Shown here: piece by piece, positions 47,900 to 58,001 of the stretch
Numbering within the stretch: position 1 is the first letter of the stretch
Layout: each line of letters begins with the position of its first letter
Assembly: GCA_905221195.1 (NCBI GenBank)
Contig: CAJNCF010000002.1
Span: 1 to 64,000, forward strand
Source: a bacterium
GTDB taxonomy: Bacteria > Bacillota > Bacilli > Lactobacillales > Streptococcaceae
Length of the DNA stretch: 64,000 bases
Reading direction: 5' to 3'
Position numbers and translations under genes: made by a program
Notes under the pieces: model-generated
The model's input: the letters and a program-made list of their open reading frames with translations, nothing else
Database searches by the model: none
What the model was told of the DNA's origin: nothing

Positions 47900-48541
47900 G
47901 TGAAAGATAAACAGTCTGCTATTCCAAAAGCTACAGCAAAAAGACTCTCTCTCTACTATCGAATTTTTAAGAGATTTCATGCAGAAAAGATTGAACGTGC
48001 CAACTCTAAGCAAATTGCAGAGGCCATTGGAATTGATTCAGCGACCGTACGTCGGGATTTTTCCTATTTTGGTGAACTAGGTCGTCGTGGTTTTGGCTAT
48101 GATGTCAAAAAACTAATGACGTTTTTTGCCGATTTGCTCAATGATAACTCTATTACCAATGTCATGCTGGTTGGAATTGGAAATATGGGCCATGCCCTTC
48201 TCCACTACCGCTTCCACGAGCGTAACAAGATGAAAATCATCATGGCCTTTGACCTAGATGATCATCCTGAAGTCGGTACCCAAACCCCTGACGGGATTCC
48301 CATTTACGGGATTTCTCAAATCAAGGATAAAATCAAAGATGCTGATGTGAAAACTGCTATCTTGACAGTTCCTAGCGTTAAATCACAAGAGGTTGCTAAT
48401 CTCTTGGTGGATGCTGGCGTGAAAGGAATCCTCAGTTTTTCACCTGTCCATCTTCATTTACCCAAAGACGTGGTCGTTCAGTATGTCGATTTGACAAGTG
48501 AACTCCAAACCCTCCTCTATTTCATGCGAAAAGAGGATTAG
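47900..48541 (+). CDS. rex: Redox-sensing repressor Rex
   Basis: NADH/NAD-sensing repressor of fermentation and respiration genes. The 213-residue protein has an N-terminal winged helix (about 15-70, [17 protein letters not shown] and [16 protein letters not shown]) and a Rossmann domain with [12 protein letters not shown]; the C-terminal helix is for dimer swap. The start is GTG with AAAGGTTGTG upstream. It is followed by a class I amidotransferase gene after a short gap of 17 bases. Confidence 0.96.
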   Translation: MKDKQSAIPKATAKRLSLYYRIFKRFHAEKIERANSKQIAEAIGIDSATVRRDFSYFGELGRRGFGYDVKKLMTFFADLLNDNSITNVMLVGIGNMGHALLHYRFHERNKMKIIMAFDLDDHPEVGTQTPDGIPIYGISQIKDKIKDADVKTAILTVPSVKSQEVANLLVDAGVKGILSFSPVHLHLPKDVVVQYVDLTSELQTLLYFMRKED

Positions 48542-48558
48542 AAAGCGAAAATCATTTT

Positions 48559-49248
48559 ATGAAAAAACCAGTTATTGGGATTACAGGAAACGAAAAAACT
48601 CATCCAGATGATGACATCATGATGAGCTACGCAGCAAAAGGTTTTGTTGAAGGCGTTAAAGACGCTGGAGGGATTCCCATCATCCTACCGATTGGTGATC
48701 AAGAAATGGCTAGCCACTATATCAGTATGATTGACAAGCTCATCTTGACAGGTGGGCAAAATGTTGACCCAAAATTCTACGGTGAACCGAAAACCATTGA
48801 TAGCGATGACTACCACCTTCAAAGAGATATCTTCGAACTGGCTCTCATCAAGGAAGCTATTAAACAGAAAAAGCCGATTTTCTCCATCTGTCGCGGTACT
48901 CAACTCTTTAACGTTGCTATGGGTGGAACTCTGTATCAAGATATAGAAGACCACTGGCAAGATTGTTCTGCCGAGTACACAACACAACGTTTAGTAACAG
49001 AACCTGATACTATTCTTCGAGAAATCTATGGAGAAATCTCCCATATCAACTCCTTCCACCACCAGAGTATCAAGGATTTAGCTCCCAACTTAAAGATTGC
49101 AGCTCATGATCCTAAGGATGGTATCATTGAAGCTGTCGTGAGTACGAATGATGTCGCCTTTCTCGGTGTCCAATGGCATCCAGAATTTCTTTTTGAAAAT
49201 CGTCCCAAGGATAAAAATCTCTTTGACTATGTCGTTAATAAACTTTAA
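48559..49248 (+). CDS. Class I glutamine amidotransferase / peptidase C26
   Basis: A 229-residue γ-glutamyl hydrolase-like protein: nucleophile Cys in [13 protein letters not shown], and His/Glu in VQWHPEFLF. Members of this group hydrolyse γ-glutamyl compounds such as γ-glutamyl-γ-aminobutyrate (PuuD) or act in spermidine and folate turnover; the substrate here is unknown. No ribosome site of full strength is seen: AGAAAGCGAAAATCATTTT precedes the ATG. It is downstream of rex on the same strand and its end overlaps the convergent radC end by four bases. Confidence 0.88.
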   Translation: MKKPVIGITGNEKTHPDDDIMMSYAAKGFVEGVKDAGGIPIILPIGDQEMASHYISMIDKLILTGGQNVDPKFYGEPKTIDSDDYHLQRDIFELALIKEAIKQKKPIFSICRGTQLFNVAMGGTLYQDIEDHWQDCSAEYTTQRLVTEPDTILREIYGEISHINSFHHQSIKDLAPNLKIAAHDPKDGIIEAVVSTNDVAFLGVQWHPEFLFENRPKDKNLFDYVVNKL

Positions 49249-49925
49249 ATTAAATCTGTCTTTTCACGGTAACTAAAGTAATCAGAGTGAGAGACAATCA
49301 AATGGTCCAAGAGGACAATCCCCATCAGATCGCAGGCTTCTTTAACAAGTTTAGTAACATGATCATCATTTCGACTAGGAGCTACTGCTCCTGAAGGATG
49401 ATTGTGAACCAAGATCAGAGAGGTCGCCATATGCTTGATGGCATAATGAAGAATCTCTCGCGGTTCAGCGATACTGCGAGTGGCAGAGCCGATAAAAATA
49501 GTCTGTTGATGGATGATTTGATTTTGAGTATTGAGATAGAGCGCCACCAGGTGCTCTTGTTTTTTATCTCCCAATTCCTGTTGCATCTTCTTGGCCAGCT
49601 TTTTACTACTGAGAATACTTTCCATCTCAAGGGTTTCATGTTTGTGAATACGATGCCCCAGCTCAATCATAGCTTGTAATTCTATTGCCTTAACACGACC
49701 GATACCAGATAGACTCTGCAATTCCTGCAGGGTCATTTTTTTTAAATCCGTTAGGCTTGAAAGATTGTTCAAGACTTTCTGGGCAATTTCAAAAACACTA
49801 GCTTGACGTGTACCTGTTCTGAGTAAAATAGCTAGCAGCTCTTGGTTACTGAGCGCTTCTACTCCTTCCTTAGCCAGTCTTTCTCTTGGCAATAGTGAAT
49901 CTTCTTGGAATGAAATACTGTACAT
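49245..49925 (-). CDS. radC: RadC/JAMM-domain protein
   Basis: A 226-residue protein with an N-terminal helix-hairpin-helix-like UPF0758 part (about 20-95) and a C-terminal JAB1/MPN domain with the metal site [15 protein letters not shown]. Once thought a repair protein, its role is unclear; homologues act in phage- or recombination-linked processes. The ATG at 49925 has GGAGG seven bases upstream. That ribosome site lies in the 3' arm of the upstream pcrA terminator, and only a T run separates the stem from the start codon. Confidence 0.92.
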   Translation of the reverse strand: MYSISFQEDSLLPRERLAKEGVEALSNQELLAILLRTGTRQASVFEIAQKVLNNLSSLTDLKKMTLQELQSLSGIGRVKAIELQAMIELGHRIHKHETLEMESILSSKKLAKKMQQELGDKKQEHLVALYLNTQNQIIHQQTIFIGSATRSIAEPREILHYAIKHMATSLILVHNHPSGAVAPSRNDDHVTKLVKEACDLMGIVLLDHLIVSHSDYFSYREKTDLI

Positions 49926-49960
49926 AAAAATCCTCCTCACTTTATTATTCGTGAGAAGGA
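49926..49960 (-). terminator. pcrA terminator overlapping the radC ribosome site
   Basis: Minus strand TCCTTCTCAC (49951-49960) and GTGAGGAGGA (49931-49940) form a ten-base stem with one mismatch and are followed by ATTTTT and then the radC ATG. The GGAGG in the 3' arm is the radC Shine-Dalgarno site. Confidence 0.7.
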
Positions 49961-49967
49961 TGAAAAA

Positions 49968-52259
49968 TTAGATTTTTTTCTCAATTGGGGCTACACTGGC
50001 TAAAAGTTTTTTCAAACCTACTTCTGGGAAATTTATTTTTAATTCCTGTGTAGCACCGCTACCTGAAACTTCGAGAACGGTTCCCTCTCCCCATTTCTTG
50101 TGGAGAGCAATGTCTCCAATGGACCAATTTGCCTCGCTAGAGGTTGATTTTGCGCCAGCTGTAAATTGACCAAATGGGAGACCACTTGACTGGATAGATT
50201 TTGGGGCAGCACTGCGTTTACGGTCTTGGAGGGCCTGGGCAAGACTCATACCTTGACCGAAGGCAACCCCACCACTGCTATAAGATGCCTTAAAGCTTGT
50301 ATTGGCTGGACGAGCAAATCCTTGATACTCAAGCAAGTCTGAACTGATTTCGTTAATAAAACGAGTTGGACGGTTATAATTGGTACGACCAAAAAGCAGG
50401 CGTGAGTTGGCATTGGTCAGATAGAGAATTTTCTCTGCACGTGTGATACCTACATAAGCCAGACGGCGTTCTTCTTCTAATTCATCTTGATCTTCAGCCG
50501 CACGGCTAAGCGGAAAGACATTTTCTTCCATCCCAATCAAAAAGACAACTGGAAACTCGAGACCTTTAGCAGCATGCAGGGTCATCAAGGTCACTTCTGA
50601 TGTCTCCTGACTACCTGAATCTGTATCCGCAATCAGGGCTAAATCATTTAAGAAACAACTCAGTTTGTCCAAACCAGTTTCTTCTTCTGTCACATCAGAG
50701 GTGTCATCAAAGTTTTTCGTAACAGAAAGGAACTCCTCGATGTTTTCAACCCGAGCCTTGCTTTCTAAGGTCGCTTGGGCATTGAGAATATCTACGTAAC
50801 CAGTTTTTTCTAGGACGGCCTCAACCAACTCAGTAATGCTTAATTGATCCAGTTGCTCCCGCAGATCCAGAATCATATTAGCAAAATCCCAGATAGATTG
50901 GGCAGCCTTACCCTTAATTCCTGACAACATGATATTTGCTGAAGCATCTAGCATAGACATGTTTTGCATATTGGCAAAATCACGAATTTTTTCAACAGTA
51001 CCTGGGCCAATTCCACGTTTAGGCTCATTGATAATACGCTCAAAACTGATATTGTCACTCAAATTAGCAATGAGGTTGAGGTAAGCGATAATATCGCGAA
51101 TTTCCTTACGACTGTAGAATTTGGTCCCTCCAACCATGGTATAAGGAATATTAGACTTGAGCAGAGCTTCCTCAATAGTACGGGACTGGGCGTTAGTACG
51201 ATAGAGAACTGCAAAATCCTTGTGAAGGAAGTTTTGACTGCGACTAAGTTCATCGATGGTTCTGGCTACAAATACAGCCTCATCCAGCTCATCATTGGCG
51301 CGATAATAAACAATTTGTTCTCCATCCGCATTTTGGGTCCAGAGATTCTTAGGACGGCGGTTTTTATTGTTTTTAATGACCTCGTTGGCCGCTTGGAGAA
51401 TGGTTTTAGTTGAGCGGTAATTTTCCTCCAACAAGACAACCTTGGCTTGGGGATAATCCTTTTCGAAGTCCAAGATATTCTGCATATCAGCACCACGCCA
51501 ACCGTAGATAGACTGGTCTGCATCCCCAACCACACAGATATTTTTAAAGCGTGAAGCCAAGAGTTTGACCAGTTGGTACTGGGCATGGTTGGTATCTTGG
51601 TACTCATCAACGTGGATGTATTGGAATTTTTGCTGGTAATAGGTCAAAACATCAGGATTTTGATCAAAGAGACGCAAGGTCAGCATAATCAAATCATCAA
51701 AGTCAACCGACTCTGACTGACGAAGCTCTTTCTGATAGGTTGTATAACACTGGGCCACGATTTGCGTGTACATATCTCCAGCTTGAGCAGCATAAGCCAC
51801 ATCATCAATCAAGTCATTCTTGGCATTGGAAATGGTCCCTAAGATGCTTCGTTCATTCCATTTTTTAGGATCCAAGTTCAACTGCTTGAGAATGCGTTTC
51901 ATGAGCGTTCGCTGCTCCCCAGGATCTACAATAGTGAAATTGCGGTTGTAGCCAATATGATCCGCATCACGACGCAAAATACGAACACACATGGAGTGGA
52001 AGGTCGCAATCAGACAGTCCTGAGTGACTGGATTGAGGCTATAAGCACGCTCTTTCATCTCACGCGCAGCCTTGTTGGTAAAGGTAATGGCCAAGATATT
52101 CCACGGATTGACCAGCTTTTCATCAATCAAATAAGCGATACGGTGGGTCAAAACTCGGGTCTTTCCAGAACCAGCCCCTGCCATGATTAACAAGGGACCT
52201 TCTGTCGTTTGCACCGCCTCAGCCTGACGGTCATTCATTCCATTCAATAATGCGTTCAT
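49968..52259 (-). CDS. pcrA: ATP-dependent DNA helicase PcrA/UvrD
   Basis: A 763-residue superfamily 1A helicase for repair and rolling-circle replication. Motifs: Q motif NDRQAEAV, Walker [44 protein letters not shown] and [18 protein letters not shown]. The C-terminal 120 residues end in a Tudor-like region ([10 protein letters not shown]). AGGAAGAGAAG precedes the ATG. It is closed by the terminator at 49926-49960, next to radC. Confidence 0.96.
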   Translation of the reverse strand: MNALLNGMNDRQAEAVQTTEGPLLIMAGAGSGKTRVLTHRIAYLIDEKLVNPWNILAITFTNKAAREMKERAYSLNPVTQDCLIATFHSMCVRILRRDADHIGYNRNFTIVDPGEQRTLMKRILKQLNLDPKKWNERSILGTISNAKNDLIDDVAYAAQAGDMYTQIVAQCYTTYQKELRQSESVDFDDLIMLTLRLFDQNPDVLTYYQQKFQYIHVDEYQDTNHAQYQLVKLLASRFKNICVVGDADQSIYGWRGADMQNILDFEKDYPQAKVVLLEENYRSTKTILQAANEVIKNNKNRRPKNLWTQNADGEQIVYYRANDELDEAVFVARTIDELSRSQNFLHKDFAVLYRTNAQSRTIEEALLKSNIPYTMVGGTKFYSRKEIRDIIAYLNLIANLSDNISFERIINEPKRGIGPGTVEKIRDFANMQNMSMLDASANIMLSGIKGKAAQSIWDFANMILDLREQLDQLSITELVEAVLEKTGYVDILNAQATLESKARVENIEEFLSVTKNFDDTSDVTEEETGLDKLSCFLNDLALIADTDSGSQETSEVTLMTLHAAKGLEFPVVFLIGMEENVFPLSRAAEDQDELEEERRLAYVGITRAEKILYLTNANSRLLFGRTNYNRPTRFINEISSDLLEYQGFARPANTSFKASYSSGGVAFGQGMSLAQALQDRKRSAAPKSIQSSGLPFGQFTAGAKSTSSEANWSIGDIALHKKWGEGTVLEVSGSGATQELKINFPEVGLKKLLASVAPIEKKI

Positions 52260-52363
52260 CTTCTCTTCCTTACTCTTGAAGTCAATATTTCTATTATATC
52301 AGAATTCAAGGAAAATATCTTTACCTAGACTGGTTACGTGTGGAAGACAACTTCTTATATCTA

Positions 52364-52402
52364 GATAAAAAATGAGCTTGGATATTATTTCCAAACTCAT
52401 TT
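52364..52402 (-). terminator. Terminator of fhs
   Basis: AAATGAG and CTCATTT outer arms with further inner pairing (TTGGA/TCCAA), followed by a T run on the minus strand. Confidence 0.85.
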
Positions 52403-52420
52403 AAAGTCAATTGTAATATA

Positions 52421-54091
52421 CTAGAACAAGCCCAATACTGTTCCATCGCTTTCAACATCCATATTGAGGGCTGCTGGTCGTTTTGGAAGACCTGGCATAG
52501 TCATGACATCACCAGTTAGGGCAACGATAAAGCCTGCCCCTAATTTTGGCACCAATTCACGAATGGTAATTTCAAAGTTTTCAGGTGCTCCAAGTGCATT
52601 AGGATTGTCTGAGAAACTATATTGAGTTTTAGCCATACAGATTGGCAATTTGTCCCAACCGTTTTGAACGATTTGAGCGATTTGCGTTTGAGCTTTCTTT
52701 TCAAAGTTCACTTTGCTACCACGATAGATTTCAGTAACAATCTTTTCAATCTTTTCTTGGACAGAAAGGTCATTGTCATACAAACGTTTATAGTTAGCTG
52801 GGCTTTCAGCGATAGTCTTGACAAGAGTTTCAGCAAGAGCTACTCCACCTTCTGCACCATCAGCCCAGACACTTGCCAACTCAACTGGTACATCGATTGA
52901 GGCACAAAGTTCTTTCAAGGCTGCAATTTCAGCTTCTGTATCAGAGATAAATTCGTTAATAGCCACAACTGCAGGTACACCAAATTTACGGATATTTTCA
53001 ACATGGCGTTTCAAGTTGGCAAAACCTGCACGAACTGCCTCCACATTTTCCTCTGTAAGAGCGTCTTTAGCCACACCACCATTCATCTTAAGGGCACGAA
53101 GGGTTGCGACAATAACTACTGCATCTGGAGAAGTTGGCAAGTTTGGTGTCTTGATATCAAGGAATTTTTCAGCACCAAGGTCCGCACCAAAACCAGCTTC
53201 AGTAACTGTGTAATCAGCCAAGTGAAGGGCTGTTGTAGTTGCCAAGACAGAGTTACAGCCATGAGCGATATTGGCAAATGGACCACCGTGTACAAAGGCA
53301 GGTGTTCCGTAAATTGTCTGAACCAAGTTTGGCTTAATAGCATCTTTCAAAATCAATGCTAAAGCACCCTCAACCTGCAAATCACCTACAGAAACTGGTG
53401 TACGGTCGTAACGATATCCGATAACGATATTGGCCAAACGGCGTTTCAAATCTTCAATATCAGTCGCCAAGCAAAGAATCGCCATGATTTCGGAAGCAAC
53501 GGTAATATCAAAACCATCCTCACGTGGAATACCGTTTAGAGGACCACCAAGTCCAACGGTCACATGACGAAGGGCGCGGTCGTTCAAGTCCACTACACGT
53601 TTCCAGAGGATACGACGTTGGTCAATTCCTAGCTCATTTCCTTGGTGCAAGTGGTTGTCAATCAAGGCAGAAAGAGCGTTGTTGGCAGTTGTAATGGCAT
53701 GCATGTCTCCAGTAAAGTGGAGGTTGATGTCTTCCATTGGCAGGACTTGGGCGTAACCACCACCAGCAGCACCACCCTTAATCCCCATTACTGGACCAAG
53801 AGATGGTTCGCGGATAGCAATCATGGTTTTCTTACCAATCTTGTTCAAGGCATCCGCCAGACCAATGGTAATAGTTGATTTTCCTTCACCTGCTGGTGTT
53901 GGGTTGATGGCAGTAACCAAGATCAATTTCCCAACTGGATTGCTCTCAACTGCACGAATTTTATCAAAGCTGAGTTTAGCCTTGTATTTTCCATATAACT
54001 CCAAATCGTCGTAAGAAATACCCAGTTTCTCTACAACATCAACGATTGGCTTCAACTCAATACTCTGTGCGATTTCAATATCTGTTTTCAT
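52421..54091 (-). CDS. fhs: Formate-tetrahydrofolate ligase
   Basis: Makes 10-formyl-THF from formate, THF and ATP for purine synthesis and initiator tRNA formylation. The 556-residue protein has the P-loop [30 protein letters not shown] and the glycine-rich KGGAAGGG segment. AGAGGAG precedes the ATG. It is a single-gene unit with its own terminator; formate would come from pyruvate-formate lyase in these fermenters. Confidence 0.97.
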   Translation of the reverse strand: MKTDIEIAQSIELKPIVDVVEKLGISYDDLELYGKYKAKLSFDKIRAVESNPVGKLILVTAINPTPAGEGKSTITIGLADALNKIGKKTMIAIREPSLGPVMGIKGGAAGGGYAQVLPMEDINLHFTGDMHAITTANNALSALIDNHLHQGNELGIDQRRILWKRVVDLNDRALRHVTVGLGGPLNGIPREDGFDITVASEIMAILCLATDIEDLKRRLANIVIGYRYDRTPVSVGDLQVEGALALILKDAIKPNLVQTIYGTPAFVHGGPFANIAHGCNSVLATTTALHLADYTVTEAGFGADLGAEKFLDIKTPNLPTSPDAVVIVATLRALKMNGGVAKDALTEENVEAVRAGFANLKRHVENIRKFGVPAVVAINEFISDTEAEIAALKELCASIDVPVELASVWADGAEGGVALAETLVKTIAESPANYKRLYDNDLSVQEKIEKIVTEIYRGSKVNFEKKAQTQIAQIVQNGWDKLPICMAKTQYSFSDNPNALGAPENFEITIRELVPKLGAGFIVALTGDVMTMPGLPKRPAALNMDVESDGTVLGLF

Positions 54092-54285
54092 TCAAAACTC
54101 CTCTAACCTCTTATATGATAATTCATTATAACACAAAACAAGATTTTTAACATCCTTAAACTCTCTAAACGTTCGTAAATATCCCTATTTTTAAGGTTTT
54201 TAGAGTCCTTTCTTAAATTTTATATGGCTTTATAGTTTGAAACTATAGTAAATCTTCGTTTTTACCAAAAATTTATCGCTTTCAT

Positions 54286-54314
54286 TTTACTTACCGTTTA
54301 TTTTTGTGTACAAT
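54286..54314 (+). promoter_or_regulatory. Promoter of coaB, start at the ATG
   Basis: TTTACT (54286-54291), 17 bases, TACAAT (54309-54314), then six bases to the ATG at 54321. An upstream in-frame ATG at 54306 overlaps the -10 box and cannot be used. Confidence 0.75.
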
Positions 54315-54320
54315 AGTGCT

Positions 54321-55010
54321 ATGAAAATTTTAGTTACATCGGGCGGTACCAGTGAAGCTATCGACAGCGTCCGCTCTATCACTAACCATTCTACTGGTCG
54401 CTTGGGGAAAATCATCACAGAAACCTTGCTTACTGCTGGGCATGAAGTTTGTTTAATTACGACAAAACGAGCTTTGAAGCCAGAATCACATCCCAACCTA
54501 AATATTCGAGAAATCAATAATACCAATGACCTTCTTCTAGAAATGCAAGAACGTGTTCGTGATTATCAAGTTTTGATTCATTCAATGGCTGTTTCTGACT
54601 ACACTCCTATTTATATGACAGGGATTGAAGAAGTCCAAGCTAGTTCCAATCTAGAGGAATTTTTAAACAAGCAGAATCATCAGGCTAAGATTTCTTCAAC
54701 TGATGAGGTTCAGGTTTTATTCTTGAAAAAAACCCCTAAAATCATCTCTTTAGTCAAAGAATGGAATCCAGCTATTCATCTGATTGGCTTCAAACTGCTG
54801 GTTGATGTTAACGAAGACCATCTAGTTGACATTGCTAGAAAAAGTCTTATCAAAAACCAAGCAAACTTGATTATCGCAAATGACCTCACTCAAATCTCAG
54901 CAGATCAACACCGCGCGATCTTTGTTGAGAAAGATCATCTTCAAGCAGTCCAGACCAAAGAAGAAATTGCAAAACTCCTCCTTGAAAAAATTCAAGACTA
55001 TCATTCTTAG
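54321..55010 (+). CDS. coaB: Phosphopantothenate-cysteine ligase
   Basis: Joins cysteine to 4'-phosphopantothenate in CoA synthesis. In streptococci CoaB and CoaC are separate genes, as here. The 229-residue protein begins MKILVTSGGTSEAIDSVRSI and has NHSTGRLGKIITETLL; near the middle HSMAVSDYTP is a family motif. The start is ATG 54321, chosen because the promoter's predicted transcription start coincides with it; there is no ribosome site, so a leaderless mRNA is expected. coaC follows after 11 bases. Confidence 0.93.
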   Translation: MKILVTSGGTSEAIDSVRSITNHSTGRLGKIITETLLTAGHEVCLITTKRALKPESHPNLNIREINNTNDLLLEMQERVRDYQVLIHSMAVSDYTPIYMTGIEEVQASSNLEEFLNKQNHQAKISSTDEVQVLFLKKTPKIISLVKEWNPAIHLIGFKLLVDVNEDHLVDIARKSLIKNQANLIIANDLTQISADQHRAIFVEKDHLQAVQTKEEIAKLLLEKIQDYHS

Positions 55011-55021
55011 AAAGGAAAGCT

Positions 55022-55573
55022 ATGGCAAACATTCTCTTGGCTGTAACAGGCTCAATCGCCTCTTACAAGTCGGCAGATTTAGTCAGTTCTCTAAAAAAAC
55101 AAGGCCATCAAGTCACTGTCTTAATGACTCAGGCTGCTACAGAGTTTATCCAACCTTTGACACTACAGGTCTTATCTCAGAATCCTGTCCACTTGGATGT
55201 CATGAAGGAACCCTATCCTGATCAAGTCAATCATATCGAACTGGGAAAAAAGGCGGATTTATTTATCGTGTCCCCTGCAACTGCTAACACTATTGCAAAA
55301 CTAGCCCACGGCTTTGCGGACAACATGGTAACCTGTACGGCTCTAGCCTTGCCCAGTCATATTCCTAAACTCATCGCACCTGCTATGAATACAAAGATGT
55401 ATGACCATCCAGCAACTCAGGCTAATCTGAAAGCATTAGAAACCTACGGCTATCAGCTGATTGCTCCAAAGGAATCCCTACTAGCTTGTGGAGACCACGG
55501 ACGAGGAGCTTTAGCTGACCTCACAATTATTTTAGAAAGAATAAAGGAAACTCTCGATGAAAAAACGCTCTAA
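55022..55573 (+). CDS. coaC: Phosphopantothenoylcysteine decarboxylase
   Basis: FMN enzyme that decarboxylates phosphopantothenoylcysteine to 4'-phosphopantetheine. The 183-residue protein has AVTGSIASYKSADL, the catalytic His in VNHIELGKKADLF, SPATANTIAKLAHG, the PAMNTKMYDHPA motif and Cys in LACGDHGRGAL. AGAAAGGAAAGCT precedes the ATG. It overlaps the start of the next gene (panT) by 17 bases, so the three genes form an operon. Confidence 0.95.
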   Translation: MANILLAVTGSIASYKSADLVSSLKKQGHQVTVLMTQAATEFIQPLTLQVLSQNPVHLDVMKEPYPDQVNHIELGKKADLFIVSPATANTIAKLAHGFADNMVTCTALALPSHIPKLIAPAMNTKMYDHPATQANLKALETYGYQLIAPKESLLACGDHGRGALADLTIILERIKETLDEKTL

Positions 55574-56120
55574 TATTGCACCCATTGCTATCTTTTTTGC
55601 AACCATGCTCGTGATACACTTTCTGAGCTCACTTATCTTTAACCTTTTCCCATTTCCAATCAAACCGACCATCGTTCATATTCCTGTCATTATTGCCAGC
55701 ATTATCTACGGTCCACGCGTTGGGGTTACACTTGGATTTTTAATGGGGCTACTTAGCTTAACTGTTAACACGATTACAATTCTACCGACAAGCTACCTCT
55801 TCTCCCCATTTGTACCAAACGGAAACATCTACTCAGCTATCATTGCCATTGTCCCACGTATTTTGATTGGTTTAACTCCTTATCTAGTCTATAAACTGAT
55901 GAAAAATAAAACTGGTCTGATTTTAGCTGGTGCCCTTGGTTCACTGACCAACACAGTCTTTGTACTTGGTGGAATTTTCTACCTTTTTGGAAATGTTTTT
56001 GATGGTAATATCCAAAAACTCCTAGCAACTGTTATCTCAACAAATTCGATTGCCGAATTAGTTATTTCCGCAGTTCTAACCCTAGCCATTGTTCCAAGAC
56101 TACAGACTTTGAAAAAATAA
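55557..56120 (+). CDS. panT: ECF transporter substrate-binding subunit, pantothenate (PanT)
   Basis: A 187-residue membrane protein with about five to six hydrophobic segments and an ECF S-component pattern (PHIPVIIASIIYGPRVG-type loop, LGFLMGLLSL). Association with coaB and coaC indicates pantothenate (vitamin B5) uptake, since these bacteria are auxotrophs. It would couple with shared EcfA/A'/T components encoded elsewhere. Substrate assignment is from genome context. Confidence 0.88.
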   Translation: MKKRSNIAPIAIFFATMLVIHFLSSLIFNLFPFPIKPTIVHIPVIIASIIYGPRVGVTLGFLMGLLSLTVNTITILPTSYLFSPFVPNGNIYSAIIAIVPRILIGLTPYLVYKLMKNKTGLILAGALGSLTNTVFVLGGIFYLFGNVFDGNIQKLLATVISTNSIAELVISAVLTLAIVPRLQTLKK

Positions 56121-56124
56121 AAAC

Positions 56125-56160
56125 AATCTCCACTTTCAGGTTTGAAAGTGGAGATTTTGT
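56125..56160 (+). terminator. Terminator of coaB-coaC-panT
   Basis: Thirteen-base perfect stem (56126-56138 with 56143-56155), loop of four, then a T-rich tail. Confidence 0.88.
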
Positions 56161-56199
56161 TTGAAGTAGTTTCTTTTTAGTGAAATTTTTACCAATATT

Positions 56200-56314
56200 T
56201 ATACTCAATAAAATCAAAGTGCAAACTAGGAGGCAAGCTGCAGGTTGCTCAAAATACAGTTTTGAGATTGCAGATGGAAGCTGACGTGGTTTGAAGTGAT
56301 TTTCGAAGAGTATT
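56200..56314 (+). repeat. BOX element (A-C type, no B module)
   Basis: The plus strand begins TATACTCAATAAAATCAAAG (boxA) and ends GATTTTCGAAGAGTATTAAC (boxC), with GACGTGGTTTGAAG between. It lacks the boxB palindrome seen in the copy at 40781. Confidence 0.9.
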
Positions 56315-56374
56315 AACTTAAAAATGACCTATAAACCCAAGTAAATCCTTGCTTTATTGTCTTGTTTATAGTAC

Positions 56375-56388
56375 TATACTAGTGTATA
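56375..56388. promoter_or_regulatory. Dyad in the niaX promoter, candidate NiaR operator
   Basis: TATAC-TAGT-GTATA is an inverted repeat that overlaps a -10-like TATACT (56375-56380), 23 bases before the niaX ribosome site. The next two genes are a niacin transporter and NiaR, so it may be the NiaR site; the assignment is inference. Confidence 0.5.
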
Positions 56389-56410
56389 TACAGATAAAAA
56401 GGAGATTCTT

Positions 56411-56938
56411 ATGAATACACGGAAAAAGACACAATTTATGACAATGACAGCCCTCTTAACGGCTATTGCAATTTTGATTCCGATTGTTATGCCTTTCAAG
56501 ATTGTCATTCCACCTGCTTCTTACACTTTAGGAAGTCACATTGCTATTTTTATAGCCATGTTCTTATCACCCTTGATGGCAGTTTTTGTCATCCTAGCCT
56601 CTAGTTTTGGATTTTTGATGGCTGGCTATCCTATGGTTATCGTATTTCGAGCTTTTTCCCATATCTTTTTTGGGACTTTGGGAGCTCTTTACCTACAAAA
56701 ATTCCCAGATACCCTAGATAAAGCAAAATCTTCCTGGATTTTTAACTTTGTTTTAGCGCTTATCCATGCCCTTGCTGAAGTACTAGCCTGTGTGGTTTTT
56801 TACGCAACTTCTGGTACCAATGTAGAAAATATGTTTTATGTTCTCTTTGTGCTAGTTGGATTTGGCACAATTATCCATAGTATGGTAGACTATACATTAG
56901 CACTAGCTGTCTATAAAGTGCTTCGAAAACGCCGTTAA
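56411..56938 (+). CDS. niaX: ECF transporter substrate-binding subunit, niacin (NiaX)
   Basis: A 175-residue membrane protein with about six hydrophobic segments and the S-component core AGYPMVIVFRAFSHIFFG. NiaX is the niacin-specific ECF subunit in Gram-positive bacteria, commonly linked to NiaR, as here. It works with the shared ECF energising module. AAAAAGGAGATTCTT precedes the ATG. A dyad at the promoter may allow NiaR control when NAD precursors are plentiful. Confidence 0.88.
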   Translation: MNTRKKTQFMTMTALLTAIAILIPIVMPFKIVIPPASYTLGSHIAIFIAMFLSPLMAVFVILASSFGFLMAGYPMVIVFRAFSHIFFGTLGALYLQKFPDTLDKAKSSWIFNFVLALIHALAEVLACVVFYATSGTNVENMFYVLFVLVGFGTIIHSMVDYTLALAVYKVLRKRR

Positions 56939-56949
56939 AAGGAAGAACT

Positions 56950-57465
56950 ATGACAAAAGATCGCAAACAAGCCCTGCTCCAACTCCTGAAAGAAGCTCCT
57001 AAAGCCCTCAATGGCCAAAGTTTGGCTGAACATTTTCATGTCACACGTCAGGTCATTGTACAGGACATTGCAATTTTGAGAGCCGATGGCGCTCCTATCC
57101 TATCCACCAATCGTGGCTACGTCTATAAGCAAGTTGATGTCAATCCATACGTCCACAAACTTTTCAAAGTGAAACATGAAGTTGAAGAAATCGGTCAAGA
57201 ACTCCTCGCTATCGTAGATAATGGTGGACGGGTTCAAAACACCTTGATTGACCATCCTGTTTATGGAGAAATCGAAACCTTGCTGAAACTGTCTTGTCGC
57301 AGAGATGTTCAGCATTTTCTAGAACAAGTCGAGCATTCAGACTTTAGACCTCTGTCTGAATTGACAGATGGCATCCATTACCACCTAGTCGAAGCCGAAA
57401 CACAACAAGACCTCCACTATATCGAGGAGGCCTTGGATAAACTTGGTTATTTAGTAAAAGACTAG
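56950..57465 (+). CDS. niaR: Niacin-responsive repressor NiaR
   Basis: A 171-residue regulator with an N-terminal winged helix (about 5-60, NGQSLAEHFHVTRQVIVQDI) and a 3H domain (about 70-170) whose conserved histidines bind metal and niacin: KHEVEEIG, DHPVYGEIE, DGIHYHLVEA. It represses NAD-precursor uptake genes. GGAAGAACT precedes the ATG. It follows niaX by 11 bases, and its end overlaps the convergent NUDIX gene by four bases. Confidence 0.93.
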   Translation: MTKDRKQALLQLLKEAPKALNGQSLAEHFHVTRQVIVQDIAILRADGAPILSTNRGYVYKQVDVNPYVHKLFKVKHEVEEIGQELLAIVDNGGRVQNTLIDHPVYGEIETLLKLSCRRDVQHFLEQVEHSDFRPLSELTDGIHYHLVEAETQQDLHYIEEALDKLGYLVKD

Positions 57466-57929
57466 AAGATTTTCTTCTCCCAATCGTCTTCTGTACGGCG
57501 AGGGTAGAAAAATTCAGATTTGTCAGGAGCTTCCATCATTTCCATCAAGGGTAACATATCATAGGCCAGATCCAAGTTTGGAATCTGGTCTTTTTGCACC
57601 CAAGAAACTTCTCCTTCATCTGAAGAGCGAAGGATACCAGAGAACTCAGTTGCCTTATAACAAACGACAATATAGCGCCCACCTGTATCTAGTGGCCAAT
57701 TTTTAATGCCGACAAGTTGAGGATTTTGGATAGTTAATCCTGTTTCTTCATAGATTTCACGAATGACAGAATCTGCGAAAGACTCGCCATTTTCTACATG
57801 GCCTCCAGGAAAGGCATAACCAGACCAGCGATTGTTTTCAGGAGAGCGATACTGCATCACCACGCGCTGGGTTTCGAGGTCTTCTATTAGACAAATGTTT
57901 GTTAAAATCGTTAATTGTTCTCGAGACAT
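57462..57929 (-). CDS. NUDIX hydrolase
   Basis: A 155-residue pyrophosphohydrolase with the complete NUDIX box GGHVENGESFADSVIREIYEETG (spanning about residues 43-65). Substrates of this subfamily include 8-oxo-dGTP and other nucleoside diphosphate derivatives; which is used is unknown. No Fe-S or membrane features. The ribosome site is weak (GCGAGTAAATTT). It is a single gene on the minus strand ahead of the GNAT gene. Confidence 0.87.
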   Translation of the reverse strand: MSREQLTILTNICLIEDLETQRVVMQYRSPENNRWSGYAFPGGHVENGESFADSVIREIYEETGLTIQNPQLVGIKNWPLDTGGRYIVVCYKATEFSGILRSSDEGEVSWVQKDQIPNLDLAYDMLPLMEMMEAPDKSEFFYPRRTEDDWEKKIF

Positions 57930-58001
57930 AAATTTACTCGCTTTCTAATTTATTAAATTTTCAGACTTGGGACCAGTACCATTAGCTTCTACTTTTTAAA
58001 A

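Noticed and set aside
57462..57929. Naming the NUDIX gene mutX or mutT
   Set aside because: The NUDIX box is complete but sequence alone does not show an 8-oxo-dGTPase, so the symbol was left empty.
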